This document shows positions 1 through 7,994 of a stretch of 64,000 bases of DNA, in pieces. This DNA comes from Bacteroidota bacterium (GTDB lineage Bacteria > Bacteroidota > Bacteroidia > AKYH767-A > OLB10): contig CP064983.1 of assembly GCA_016699635.1 (NCBI GenBank), positions 2,852,001 through 2,916,000 of the forward strand. Reading direction: 5' to 3'. The translations under genes and the position numbers were made by a program. The notes under the pieces were generated by a model. That model saw only the letters and a program-made list of their open reading frames with translations. It did not search any database and was not told the origin of the DNA. Position 1 is the stretch's first letter. Every line of letters starts with the position of its first letter.

Positions 1-200
1 CAAAACGATTTGAAATTGATATGCCTCGCCACGGTGATGCAATTACTAAAATATATAATCGCTATGATGATGTTACTCCCGGACAGTTGGTAGCGCTGTT
101 TAATGCATCGGGCTATCTTGAAATTGCCTTAAATCAGGGTGATATTTCATTGTTGTACGGACTTGAGTATGGAGATAAAATCAGAATTTTTCTGCAATGA
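1..200 (+). CDS. SAM hydrolase / adenosyl-chloride synthase-like (DUF62), C-terminal part
   Basis: The reading frame enters at base 3 and ends at TGA 198-200, so only about 65 C-terminal residues are present. They contain the segment LFNASGYLEIALNQGD followed by a GDKIRI ending, which matches the C-terminal barrel of the SAM hydroxide adenosyltransferase (SAM hydrolase, DUF62) family; these enzymes split S-adenosylmethionine into adenosine and methionine, or halogenate it. In this family the Asn and Gly of this segment help hold the adenosine. The stop overlaps the start of the next gene (ATGA), which implies cotranscription. The family is inferred from the tail alone; the active-site half lies outside the window. 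Confidence 0.75.
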   Translation, partial: KRFEIDMPRHGDAITKIYNRYDDVTPGQLVALFNASGYLEIALNQGDISLLYGLEYGDKIRIFLQ

Positions 201-478
201 TAACACGTATTGTACGATTGCCCGTTAAACCTGATGAGGGCAAAAATTTTGAACAACTATTTGATACAATAAAAGAAAAAATTGCAGCCTTTGATGGATG
301 TTTGTCAGTTGAATTGCATAAAGATGTAGCTTCGTCTGATTATTTTACCTACAGCCTTTGGCAGAGTGAAAGCCATTTGCAAGCCTATCTCGACTCATCT
401 TTTTTTACAGACGTTTGGCCTAATGCTAAGAAACTGTTGCATCAACGTGCCAATGCATGGTCGCTTGAGAAAGTTTAG
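197..478 (+). CDS. ABM-family (antibiotic biosynthesis monooxygenase-like) protein
   Basis: A 93-residue protein with the single-domain layout of the ABM superfamily: an opening beta strand (ITRIVRLPVKP), a helix (GKNFEQLFDTIKEKIAAF), then a strand ending GCLSVELHKD and a FTYSLWQSESHLQAYL segment typical of the dimeric alpha-beta barrel. Members are small cofactor-free quinol monooxygenases, haem-degrading enzymes or simply oligomeric binding proteins, so the substrate cannot be given. Its ATG overlaps the stop of the SAM hydrolase-like gene by four bases (ATGA), so the two are probably translationally coupled. The gene is the last unit before the repeat-rich accessory island. Confidence 0.75.
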   Translation: MITRIVRLPVKPDEGKNFEQLFDTIKEKIAAFDGCLSVELHKDVASSDYFTYSLWQSESHLQAYLDSSFFTDVWPNAKKLLHQRANAWSLEKV

Positions 479-574
479 AAAGTTTGGAAAGTTGCTAAGT
501 TTTGAAAGTTAGCAAGTTTGAAAGTTTAGAATGTTTGAAAGTTTTGAATGTTTGAAAGTTTTGAATGTTGAGAT
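479..574. repeat. GAAAGTTT-type degenerate tandem repeat
   Basis: An imperfect array of short units around GAAAGTTT/GAATGTTT. Bases 531-547 and 548-564 are a perfect 17 bp tandem duplication. Similar runs precede other copies of the GTGCGAC repeat (about 8328-8368 and 8640-8676), and a reverse-complement run sits at about 12444-12495. No coding potential is apparent. Confidence 0.75.
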
Positions 575-618
575 TTAAATTACACTGACAAGGGCGGTGC
601 GACATGACAGGTGAAATT
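575..618 (+). repeat. GTGCGAC dispersed repeat, copy A
   Basis: Core reads ACACTGACAAGGGCGGTGCG then ACATGACAGGTGAAATT. It is one of at least seven intergenic copies (575, 688, 4217, 8371, 8677, 8837, 10202), all in the same orientation. It is followed to about 680 by sequence with no gene. Confidence 0.8.
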
Positions 619-687
619 AACTGTTGCTTGAATGATAGATGGGCACAAGTCCGAAGACTTGTGCCAGAGGGGTTTAGAATGTTGAAA

Positions 688-825
688 TTTAAATTACACT
701 GACAAGGGTGGTACGATCTGAGAGGTGAAACTGAATTTGTTCTATTTTCATAAAAAAAGTATTAACCCTTCAATGTGTTTATATTATTTCAAAGTCCTCT
801 GAAATGCGAGAGACTTTGAAAGTAC
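688..825 (+). repeat. GTGCGAC dispersed repeat, copy B, with 3' hairpin module
   Basis: The core (688-732, diverged: GGTACGATCTGAGAGG) is followed by a conserved stretch that ends in a strong hairpin at 787-821. The hairpin arms are TTTCAAAGTCCTCT and AGAGACTTTGAAA around an 8-base loop, with one bulged C. The same core-plus-hairpin arrangement recurs at 8677-8815 and 8837-8972. The hairpin also lies just downstream of the AlbA_2 gene on the minus strand. Confidence 0.8.
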
Positions 826-852
826 GGAAACCCACATGCACTATACCATGTG

Positions 853-2061
853 TTACCTGCTGGGCTTTTTCCATTGTTTGTTAAATACATATTCAACCAT
901 TTCTTCAATATTAACTATTTGTCTTGTTGATGCATTCATCCGAATATATAGTTCTTTCTCAATGAATTCATTTTTTTTGTTTTTAAGAAATATTGGTTTG
1001 TAACTTTCGGTAATAACTATTACTAAAATATCTTTACCCTCTACTTTCTTAATTGATAAATCTACTAATGGCTTTATGGATAAGTCAAAAAAATAGGCCA
1101 AAAGTGAGTCAAATTCTAATAATAGCTTATCCTTTTCATTTTCTCCATGAAACAATGAATAATCATAATTTTCTAATCCTTGAATATTACCGTTATCATT
1201 TACTCCAATAAATAAAACTCCGCCATTTGAATTTAGAAATCCGCAAATAGCCTTGGCTATTAAATATTTAACACCTATTCCTGCGGCTTGAGTTTTAAAA
1301 TTATAAAGTAAACATGGTTTAAATTCGACTTGATTACTTTCGCCTCTTTTAATAATACTTAGTAAATCTATGCCCTCATTAATATCAGTTTCTTCTGTAT
1401 CTTGATTTGAATCATAAATCTCATTATACCTTTCAATAGTATCCCAAACATAAGGTGTTTTTAGAATTGTTCTTTTTGCTCCGCCTTCTTCATCTTCTCC
1501 TGATTCTGCATAGTCTAATCCATAATGATAAACTGTCGTTTTTAATTCACCAACATTTATTTGATAATATTCATAAAGAGGAACTTCTTGCATTTCAAGG
1601 CTATCAATTAAATTTTGAGGTTCTAAATCATACATGGAAGAAGATACCCTGTGTATTTCAAACTCAGTTTCAACTTTACCCTCAAATTCAAATGCATCAA
1701 TTACGTTTTTAGCTATGTCGAGGTCATTAACAACTAAATAAACAGAGATTTCTTCTTTATATTGGTTATATACCTTTTTAAACTCAAAATAATCCTCAGA
1801 GTTTTCTTTTTTATCAAGGATTTCGTTTATGAAAGAAGGTTGAGTAATTACGAAATTTCCTTGATTACTTTTTTTAAGTCTCCCAATTTGTTCCAAAAAA
1901 GATAAATATTCATTAAACTCTTCAAAAGCATTTGCTCTGTTTTCTAATGGTGTTTTATCATCAAATTTTTTTATAAATGATTCATTTCGAACATTATTTT
2001 TTTTATCAAACGCTAAAAGTTTGACACGAACTTCGTAATGAAAAGGGTATTTTTTTGTCAT
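853..2061 (-). CDS. AlbA_2 / Schlafen-like putative DNA-binding domain protein
   Basis: A 402-residue protein. Residues 1-235 match no family I recognise; they are acidic and end in a low-complexity linker rich in Asp/Glu. Residues about 238-375 form an AlbA_2 (divergent AAA_4, Schlafen-core) domain, shown by GESNQVEFK (E247, K249) and GFLNSNGGVLFIGVNDNG (274-291), and the C-terminus has the RMNASTRQIVN closing segment usual for this domain. Relatives are found in defence proteins, transcriptional regulators and Schlafen nucleases; nucleic-acid binding or cleavage is the likely role but is not shown. The ATG lies one base after the stop of the upstream glycosylase-like gene, so the two form an operon. 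The unique N-terminal half is the part worth identifying. Confidence 0.75.
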   Translation of the reverse strand: MTKKYPFHYEVRVKLLAFDKKNNVRNESFIKKFDDKTPLENRANAFEEFNEYLSFLEQIGRLKKSNQGNFVITQPSFINEILDKKENSEDYFEFKKVYNQYKEEISVYLVVNDLDIAKNVIDAFEFEGKVETEFEIHRVSSSMYDLEPQNLIDSLEMQEVPLYEYYQINVGELKTTVYHYGLDYAESGEDEEGGAKRTILKTPYVWDTIERYNEIYDSNQDTEETDINEGIDLLSIIKRGESNQVEFKPCLLYNFKTQAAGIGVKYLIAKAICGFLNSNGGVLFIGVNDNGNIQGLENYDYSLFHGENEKDKLLLEFDSLLAYFFDLSIKPLVDLSIKKVEGKDILVIVITESYKPIFLKNKKNEFIEKELYIRMNASTRQIVNIEEMVEYVFNKQWKKPSR

Positions 2062-2062
2062 T

Positions 2063-2610
2063 TTATAAATTTAAGAATTCTTTTAATTCAGTGTATTTTT
2101 CAATCTTCGATTCGCTTGTAATTGAATTCCCATGTGGAAAAGCTATATTGTAAAAAGTTGTATTACAATTTTCAATTAATCTCCCAAGTTTTCCCGTATT
2201 TGATTCAGGAACAGTGTACCCTAAATGGCTAATAAATTTCTTTAAAACCTTACCATGAAGCAGTACTGTTGTCTTTGGTTTATAGTTATTAATAACATTT
2301 TTCAATCTTATCAGGTCAGCTTTTTAGGTTTAATTTTAGCACTATTACTTTCTGCAATTTCAGTTATTAAATCAGTGATTCCAAAATTCCAATTTTGATA
2401 CTTATATTTATTCGCGCCAAAAATCAATTCATCTGCATTTGATTTGTCAACTAGCTTAGTTAACAATATAGATTCGTAAAGTTGATTCCCAAAAGCTTGG
2501 TTTACAGACAAGTAGTGTCCGTTTTCGCTTGAACCTTTTGCTGGATTTAATCCAACAAATAAAATGTCAAGATTTTTTCTTAGAAACGGTATCAATGTCG
2601 ATTCTTGCAT
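2063..2610 (-). CDS. Uracil/mismatch-DNA glycosylase family protein (MUG/TDG-like), frameshifted
   Basis: Two adjacent frames (2610-2311 and 2305-2063) together give one glycosylase of about 182 residues. The first half carries ILFVGLNPAKGSSENGHYLS, the motif-1 region of the MUG/TDG-type uracil-DNA glycosylases (GLNPA), and AFGNQLYESI; the second half carries TTVLLHGK and the motif-2-like FPHGNS. Continuity of the family across the junction (KIKPKK then ADLIRLKN) is restored by adding one A to the A5 run at about 2318-2322. I chose the ATG at 2610, because homology begins right after it and the longer frame starts with an unrelated stretch. The stop is one base from the AlbA_2 gene. A true null allele or a sequencing error are both possible. 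The usual role would be excision of uracil or mismatched bases; as an island gene it could act on modified phage DNA. Confidence 0.7.
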
Positions 2611-2727
2611 AGTCGTTTTTTTTCTTAGCCTTGCAGGTAACGTCAATCTGTGAAAAAAATATATCCACAAACTTATTTAAAAATAAGGAAGTAATGTAAT
2701 TGTAATCAGATTAATTATTTACAATAA

Positions 2728-2865
2728 ATGCCTACGATTCCCGGAATTGACCGCCACCAAATCATCTTTACCGACTTAGAAAGACAAATCTCAAAAGACA
2801 ATGTAATCCGTTTTATAGATGCTTTTGTAGATAAGATGGATTTAAAACAATTGGACATCCTGTGA
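2728..2865 (+). pseudogene. IS1182-type transposase remnant (N-terminus only)
   Basis: A 45-residue frame resembles the N-terminus of IS1182-family transposases: a short leader, then SKDNVIRFIDAFVDKMDLK, the conserved opening helix. It stops at TGA 2863-2865 and nothing downstream continues the transposase in any frame. The homology breaks off at a sequence reading GAGAGTGGACACCAAACTACC, which looks like the end of another element, but I could not find its partner end. It marks past transposition at the island's Fic/glycosylase boundary. Confidence 0.5.
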
Positions 2866-3192
2866 GAGTGGACACCAAACTACCCTGTGGTAGATTTTCT
2901 TCAAAAAACGAACTTTATATAAACCTATTTAAGTCTTTCTATTTTTCAGTTCAAAAAATGGTTGCATAAAATCAGTTTGTCTTAAAAGGCAAACAATGGC
3001 TTTTAGAGTAGAGTATAGGATTGTTTTTTACAGAAAAAGCCTTCTTTCACAGCCTGACGGTTCGGGGCTTAACGAAGTGGTGGATTTCGAAACACAAAAC
3101 TTTCAATTCACCACAAATGTTGATGTGAGGTAGAATATTCGGTTAACCACGTTACCCGCCAATTTCTTGTAGGTGATGTTATAAGTTGTTTT
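2866..3192. other. Intergenic stretch without a recognisable gene
   Basis: No supported gene. A small perfect hairpin (CTACC-CTGT-GGTAG, about 2880-2893) follows the transposase remnant. The part from about 3056 (GCCTGACGGTTCGGGGCTTAA) resembles the beginning of the structured spacer at 7987-8030 (GCCTGACCG...ACGGTTCAGCG), with a GAAGTGGTGG / CACCAC inverted pair, so it may be a decayed copy of that spacer. Confidence 0.4.
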
Positions 3193-3800
3193 CTATTTGT
3201 CCTTTGTGTCAATTAGTTCAAAAATCAACTTTGTCAATGTCTTCACGTCACTATCAATAGTTCCTTTCATATATCTCTCGTAAACACTTAAGTTGTCAGG
3301 TGGGTTGAGATTGAGTGTCAAGTCTTTTCTAACGCTAACAGTCTTAAAAACTCTCTTTGTGTTCGTCCATTTCCTTCTCTGAATGGGTGTAAATAATTAA
3401 CGTTATCTAAAATTTCTGTCAATTTCTCTGATAACATTTTTTTGTTGTCTTTCGGGATTTTCTTGAAATCGGCAATTAACAGGTCAATGTATCTGAAAGC
3501 ATTGTCAAAGTGTGAAGTCGGGAAAAATTGTTTCCCATCTTTACTTATTTCAACAATTCGTTTCTTCCCTGCCCAAGCATAAATATCTTGAAACAAGTGT
3601 CTATGAATTTCAAAAAGGCTATCAATACCTTTGATTTTTGTAGGGTTTTCTTAAAGTTCTTGAAGTCGTTTTGTTACCGCACCACTCTCCACAAAAAGCA
3701 AAACATCAGCGTCTGTAATATCTTGTAAATTCCTTAAAAGTCCTGTCTTAGGGTCTGTATAGGTAAATTCAGGGTCTATGTATTTGTAGGAATTAGACAT
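3193..3800 (-). pseudogene. Fic-family toxin, inactivated (nonsense + frameshift)
   Basis: Reconstructed, this is a Fic (AMPylating) protein of about 200 residues. The frame starts at ATG 3800, is broken by TAA at codon 50 (3651-3653), resumes in the same frame through the catalytic motif HPFREGNGRTQR (about residues 138-149, with its His, Glu/Gly-Asn-Gly and Arg residues present), then stops at 3318. Shifting frame at about 3330 recovers the expected tail (LNLNPPDNLSVYERYMKGT) to TAG 3193-3195. Fic enzymes transfer AMP to target hydroxyls, often poisoning DNA gyrase and topoisomerase IV. It overlaps the upstream antitoxin gene by eight bases, the classic arrangement. Two independent lesions, one an in-frame stop not of homopolymer type, argue for real decay, although the domain from residue 70 onward could still be made from an internal start. 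Confidence 0.8.
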
Positions 3801-4014
3801 AGGCTTTTTGTTTGGCGAATGTCACAAGTTCTGTTAGTGATATTTTTCCAGTAACATAGTCCCGTATAATTTCTATTCCTTTTGGTGTCGGTTTAAATCC
3901 TTCAAACATATTGCTTCCCAAAGCGTTTGCAGTACTTTCAAGCGTTTTCAAGTCTGAAAATTTTACACCCATTATGGTCAGGTTACTTCTGTCTATTTCT
4001 ATTGTGTTAAACAT
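3793..4014 (-). CDS. VbhA-like class I Fic antitoxin
   Basis: A 73-residue protein with the hallmark of class I Fic inhibitors, the (S/T)xxxE(G/N) motif, here SNMFEG at residues 34-39 within a predicted helix, followed by the usual GFKPTPKGIEIIRDYVTGKIS segment. In such antitoxins the motif Glu reaches into the toxin active site and blocks productive ATP binding. The gene precedes and overlaps the Fic toxin by eight bases, so both would be made from one mRNA. Unlike the toxin it is intact. With the toxin broken it may be a leftover or could still restrain another Fic protein in the cell; the second Fic protein of this island (9064-10032) is of a different subtype. Confidence 0.8.
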   Translation of the reverse strand: MFNTIEIDRSNLTIMGVKFSDLKTLESTANALGSNMFEGFKPTPKGIEIIRDYVTGKISLTELVTFAKQKAYV

Positions 4015-4096
4015 ATCTTTCAGTCTTAAGCTCTTTTCAATTTTACAAAATATTTAGGTCAAATCATTTGTTTTCTGTCTCGTTAAAATGGCTTAC

Positions 4097-4258
4097 AACG
4101 TCAGTTTTCCGATAGCTATCGGAATTAAAACTAATCATTAGCTCAAAAGTAAAAAGAAAAATGATTCAAGAAAGCATTAGCAGTTAATTAGGCTGTATTA
4201 AAATTAATTGTTTGTGTTAAATCACATTGTCAGGGGCGGTGCGACCTGAGGTGAAATT
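4097..4258 (+). repeat. About 160 bp direct repeat, copy 1 (includes GTGCGAC copy C)
   Basis: Bases 4097-4258 align along their whole length with 10083-10246 in the same orientation (shared blocks include TATCGGAATTAAAACTAATC, ATTAGCTCAAAAGTAAAAAG and AATTAATTGTTTGTGTTAAA). The 5' part holds a 14 bp perfect palindrome (CCGATAGCTATCGG, 4109-4122), degraded in copy 2. The 3' end is the GTGCGAC dispersed repeat. The two copies bracket McrC, McrB and the RhuM-Fic gene. The rest of 4015-4361 holds no gene. Confidence 0.85.
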
Positions 4259-4275
4259 AAAAACTCTTGCGAAGC

Positions 4276-4304
4276 AGGAAGGCATAATTCAAAAATGCTT
4301 TCCT
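4276..4304 (-). terminator. Hairpin downstream of mcrC
   Basis: Arms AGGAAGGCAT and ATGCTTTCCT (one mismatch) with a 9-base loop lie about 60 bases beyond the mcrC stop. There is no long T-run on the minus strand, so termination is only a possibility. Confidence 0.35.
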
Positions 4305-4361
4305 CTTCAAAAGAAAATTTATCGCTGTACCTGAGTAGGGGGATTTACATAGGAACTGCTG

Positions 4362-5714
4362 TTAACGGTTCGGGCTTTCTGTTTTTAATTTGTATAGTTG
4401 TGTTTTCAATGTGTTGAATAGTTTGATTTCTAATGTCATCGTGTCTAAATTTTCTGTAGTCCAAAATGGAATTTCCATTGCGGTTATTGTGATTTTGTCA
4501 TCTATGCTGAAACCTGAATTAATTTCAAAGATGTCTGGCTCGTTTATATCGTCTGTTATGTTTGGATATAAAAGGAAAATGTCTGTGCAACCTCTACGAA
4601 AAGCATAGCTTGTCATTTGATAAAGGTCGGCTTGTGCTATTCCTTTTTTTATGTCGTTTTTGAAGTCGAACGAACGAAGTTTGTATTTCGTGTCAATAAT
4701 TACTTTTCGTCTGTCTGCTGATTTGGAGGTCAAAAATATATCATGTTGCATATTAAATGCTTTCGGATTACTTGACAAATATTCGTTTGACTTTTGATAT
4801 TCTACTTTCCAATCATTAGAAAATTTGTCGGCTAAAAAACCCGCAGCAAAATCTTCAAAAATGTATTCCATTGGAAACAACAAGCACCATTGAGACAAGT
4901 CATAAGTATTACTTGAATAAAGTTGTTGATTCAAAATTAATTTACAACTGTCAAGAACTTTGTTGTAATCTTCAAAAAAAGAATTGAGGGTAATATTTTC
5001 AACTTCGTAACTATTGCAAGGAATGTCTTCAACTTCGTCTAAAATGAAAACAACTTCTTGAAGCATTTGAATGTTTTCCGCAAACCTTGTTTGATTCATT
5101 AAAAGTCGTGAACAATACTTGATTACACGATTTACTTTGTTGTCAAACAAAAATGGTTCGTAGTCGCATTCTATGTTTTGAAAATTTCCACTTACCAAAC
5201 TGTTTGCAATGTATCTTTTAAAATTTATTGAACCTCTTGGCGTTTGCATTGCTTCTTCAACAGGTTGGTACATTGTTAAAGGTTGATTTGAAACTGTTTC
5301 CAAAAATTGATTTGCAATTAAGTTTATAATCAATTCAGGAAATTCGTCAATTGAAAATCTGTCAAGTTGTGCTTGACTGAAAGGAAATTTCCATTTGCTA
5401 CAATAGTTAAACCAAAAAAAGATATGACGAAGCATATCGTTTTTGTCTTTGTCTGGACAATTGCGAAATACTTTTGGGTAAATCTCAACTAAATCGTTTG
5501 CTGTTTGAATAAAGCCAACATAGTTGTTTGCTCTAATTTCATTATTTGAAAAGCGTAAAAATGGCTGATAGTTTTTATCGGTTTCGTTTTCTTCTAATTC
5601 ATCTGTTAAATCCGTGAAATTACGTTGTCGCCAAATTGATTTTAGCGAATGAAATAGGGCTGTAGAATTTTCAACTTTTACCCATTTATCATATTCAAAC
5701 AACGTCCGTTTCAT
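4362..5714 (-). CDS. mcrC: McrC-like PD-(D/E)XK nuclease subunit
   Basis: A 450-residue protein of the McrC family, the nuclease partner of the McrB GTPase in McrBC restriction of modified DNA. The N-terminal half carries the family's NNYVGFIQTANDLVEIYPKVF segment (residues 64-83), and the C-terminal half the PD-(D/E)XK nuclease core: E287 in YIFEDF, D325 in QHDIF, and D341-x-K343 in VIIDTKYK, followed by QADLYQM. All expected catalytic residues are present. The ATG follows the mcrB stop directly (TAAATG), so translation is coupled. McrC normally binds McrB-GTP hexamers and cuts both strands when two translocating complexes meet. The gene ends at the first direct repeat. Confidence 0.9.
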   Translation of the reverse strand: MKRTLFEYDKWVKVENSTALFHSLKSIWRQRNFTDLTDELEENETDKNYQPFLRFSNNEIRANNYVGFIQTANDLVEIYPKVFRNCPDKDKNDMLRHIFFWFNYCSKWKFPFSQAQLDRFSIDEFPELIINLIANQFLETVSNQPLTMYQPVEEAMQTPRGSINFKRYIANSLVSGNFQNIECDYEPFLFDNKVNRVIKYCSRLLMNQTRFAENIQMLQEVVFILDEVEDIPCNSYEVENITLNSFFEDYNKVLDSCKLILNQQLYSSNTYDLSQWCLLFPMEYIFEDFAAGFLADKFSNDWKVEYQKSNEYLSSNPKAFNMQHDIFLTSKSADRRKVIIDTKYKLRSFDFKNDIKKGIAQADLYQMTSYAFRRGCTDIFLLYPNITDDINEPDIFEINSGFSIDDKITITAMEIPFWTTENLDTMTLEIKLFNTLKTQLYKLKTESPNR

Positions 5715-7937
5715 TTATCGTAGCGATATTGTCCAATTAAATTGTGTAGTGTCGTATTCAACTTTCCAAGTTGTTTCATTGAATATGTCTGAAACGATTT
5801 TCGTTTTTCCTGAAAAATATTCCATTAAAAGTGGAATAACTTTGTTTCTTAAAGTTGTTTCAATCGCTTCGTCTTTCATAAAATAGGCGTGACCAATCAA
5901 ATAATCGGCAGAATTTTTCAGTTTGTAAATTTCTTCGTTTATTTTTTGAAGTAACGTTTTCGCTTCAGATTTTAATTTTTCGTTTTCGTAATCTGGATAA
6001 TAACCAATAAACTCAAATCTTCTACGCAAAGCAATATCAATGAGAGCAATAGACTTGTCAGCCGTATTCATTGTGCCGATAAGATAAAGATTTGGCGGAA
6101 CGCCAAATTCTTTTTCTCCATTTGGCAATGAAATTTTCAATTCATTGGGTTTCCCGAGCCTTTTGTCATCTTCAAGCAATGTGATTAGTTCGCCAAAAAC
6201 TTTTGAAATGTTCGCACGATTTATTTCGTCAATGATTAAAACGAAGTTTTTTAATGGTTCTTTTTGAACAGTTGTTGATTGGAATTTATATCCCTTTTCT
6301 TTAAGAAATTTTCTGAATTTCTCGATTAGTTCAAAACTGTATGTGGCGTGTTGTTTCTCTAAACTTGGTACGTTCTCTAATTTTTTTATGTCTTGTCGGT
6401 TTTGTACGTCAGCAAGATAAATGTTGATTAATGCATCATAGTGCATTCCAATTCGCTGATTTTTCCAAAGCTCACCATTTTCTTTTTCGCCTGTGTAAAT
6501 GAAAACTTCGTCCTCAACTGAATAAATTGAAACATTGTTTTTTATGGCAAATTTTCCGTTTTCTTCAATTTCGGCTTCAACATACTCTTTGAACTCTTCA
6601 AATTTTTCATTTACCCAATTCTCTTTTGAAATCGTTTGTTCGTCTTTCAAAGAGTTCTCGTAGTTTTCTCTTGCTCGTTTAGCTATTTCGTAAAATATAC
6701 CATAATGCTTTTTGAAACTTAATTCACTTGTCGTTTCACTAACATTTGGTCGAATACCAACCATAAAATCTTCATAGGAATAATTTTGATGAAATGTTAC
6801 AAATTCAATTTGTCCTTGTTTACGCAATTCATCAAATTGTGTCTTGTTAGAAACGTGGTCAGTTGACGAACCTGTTGCGATATCAACGGCTTTGTCAATA
6901 CTGTTATATGTCTTGCCTGTGCCGGGCGGTCCATACAAAATGGAATTTAACGGCATATTTGTAATTAAAAGAGTTTTTGCAATTTGAGTTTTTGGTAATT
7001 GAGCTATAAAGTCTGAGTAACTTTTGATTGCAGCAGAATAAAATCTAGAAGCACCATAAGAAGGTGCTTGTTCGTAATAATATTTACCATCTTCTTTTTC
7101 TTGTTCGTTTAGTAAGTCTTGATAAAGAGCATTTAAAACAGTGAGTTTGTCTTCTTCAAAAATTTCTTTGTGTGTAATTTCAGAAAGAATTTCAATAGCT
7201 CTGATGTAAGAACCTGCTTTTTTACTTCCTTCCTTATTTGTGCTATTCAGCCAAGTTGTGTATTGCTCTTTGTAATTCATTCTTTTATTGTGTCTGTTAT
7301 TCCACAGTTGAAGTGCCTTTTGATAAACTTCACGACTTTGAACACGAACTATACCTTGTTGAAGTTGATATTGGAAAATTTCATCTTCCGCTAATTCATA
7401 CCATTCGGATTTAGCAAAGTTTATCCAATCTTCATATTCTATTTGGAAATCATTAAACGGTTTTTCAAGTTCACGATTTGTTGTTACCGAAATTGGTGTT
7501 TCTTCAATTTTTGCGATTGCTTTTACAGTGTGTCCTTCACAAACTATAATTAAATCGCCAATTTTGTATTTTTTGTCATCAACACCAATTGTAATTCCTT
7601 TGTCTTTGATAAGATTATAAAAACTTGGCTTTCCCTTTCCCCAATTACAACCAAGCTTCCAAAGAATTCCTGTCAATTCGGATTCTTGTTTTGCCTTTAT
7701 TTCGTAACCCAATGAATTAAAGTAATTGTTTGTTGGTTCGCCACCACTGCGCTCCCAAATATGTTCTCCGTTTAACAATTCGTGTGCATATCTCATAATC
7801 TCTTTGGGAGGATATGCTTTGCCGTTAATTACTACATCAAACTTTGTAGATGGCTCAAGTTGAATATTTTCTCTTTCGATTCTTTCAACTGCTTTTTGAA
7901 TTAAGTCTCTTGTTATTTTGTCTGGTTCAAATGCCAT
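5715..7937 (-). CDS. mcrB: McrB-like AAA+ GTPase with extended N-terminal region
   Basis: A 740-residue McrB-type AAA+ protein. The motor is clear: Walker A GPPGTGKT (336-343), Walker B VLIIDEINR (566-574), the McrB signature MNTADKS (623-629; MNxxDRS in classical members) and the arginine-rich RRRF (638-641). A long insertion (about 425-555) separates Walker A from Walker B. The N-terminal 330 residues, which would recognise the DNA modification, do not resemble the E. coli DUF3578 reader: residues 1-80 form a small head (KAYPPKEIMRYAHEL), and about 95-180 (CNWGKGKPSFYNLI, KYKIGDLIIVCEG) look like a PUA/EVE-type base-flipping fold, which is my inference. The motor is therefore probably directed at a modified base through a different reader. 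It is the first gene of the mcrBC pair. Confidence 0.9.
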   Translation of the reverse strand: MAFEPDKITRDLIQKAVERIERENIQLEPSTKFDVVINGKAYPPKEIMRYAHELLNGEHIWERSGGEPTNNYFNSLGYEIKAKQESELTGILWKLGCNWGKGKPSFYNLIKDKGITIGVDDKKYKIGDLIIVCEGHTVKAIAKIEETPISVTTNRELEKPFNDFQIEYEDWINFAKSEWYELAEDEIFQYQLQQGIVRVQSREVYQKALQLWNNRHNKRMNYKEQYTTWLNSTNKEGSKKAGSYIRAIEILSEITHKEIFEEDKLTVLNALYQDLLNEQEKEDGKYYYEQAPSYGASRFYSAAIKSYSDFIAQLPKTQIAKTLLITNMPLNSILYGPPGTGKTYNSIDKAVDIATGSSTDHVSNKTQFDELRKQGQIEFVTFHQNYSYEDFMVGIRPNVSETTSELSFKKHYGIFYEIAKRARENYENSLKDEQTISKENWVNEKFEEFKEYVEAEIEENGKFAIKNNVSIYSVEDEVFIYTGEKENGELWKNQRIGMHYDALINIYLADVQNRQDIKKLENVPSLEKQHATYSFELIEKFRKFLKEKGYKFQSTTVQKEPLKNFVLIIDEINRANISKVFGELITLLEDDKRLGKPNELKISLPNGEKEFGVPPNLYLIGTMNTADKSIALIDIALRRRFEFIGYYPDYENEKLKSEAKTLLQKINEEIYKLKNSADYLIGHAYFMKDEAIETTLRNKVIPLLMEYFSGKTKIVSDIFNETTWKVEYDTTQFNWTISLR

Positions 7938-7994
7938 TTTACTTTGTCGTTGTTATTTGAATGTCTATTGTTGTTTTGTCGTCATAGCCTGACC

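Noticed and set aside
479..574. CRISPR-like or direct-repeat array
   Set aside because: The units are 7-17 bases, degenerate and without spacers; no cas gene is present.
2300..2330. Programmed frameshift in the glycosylase gene
   Set aside because: The run is A5 followed by G, shorter than usual slippery sites, with no downstream stimulatory structure, and the window has many similar breaks; a simple indel is more likely.
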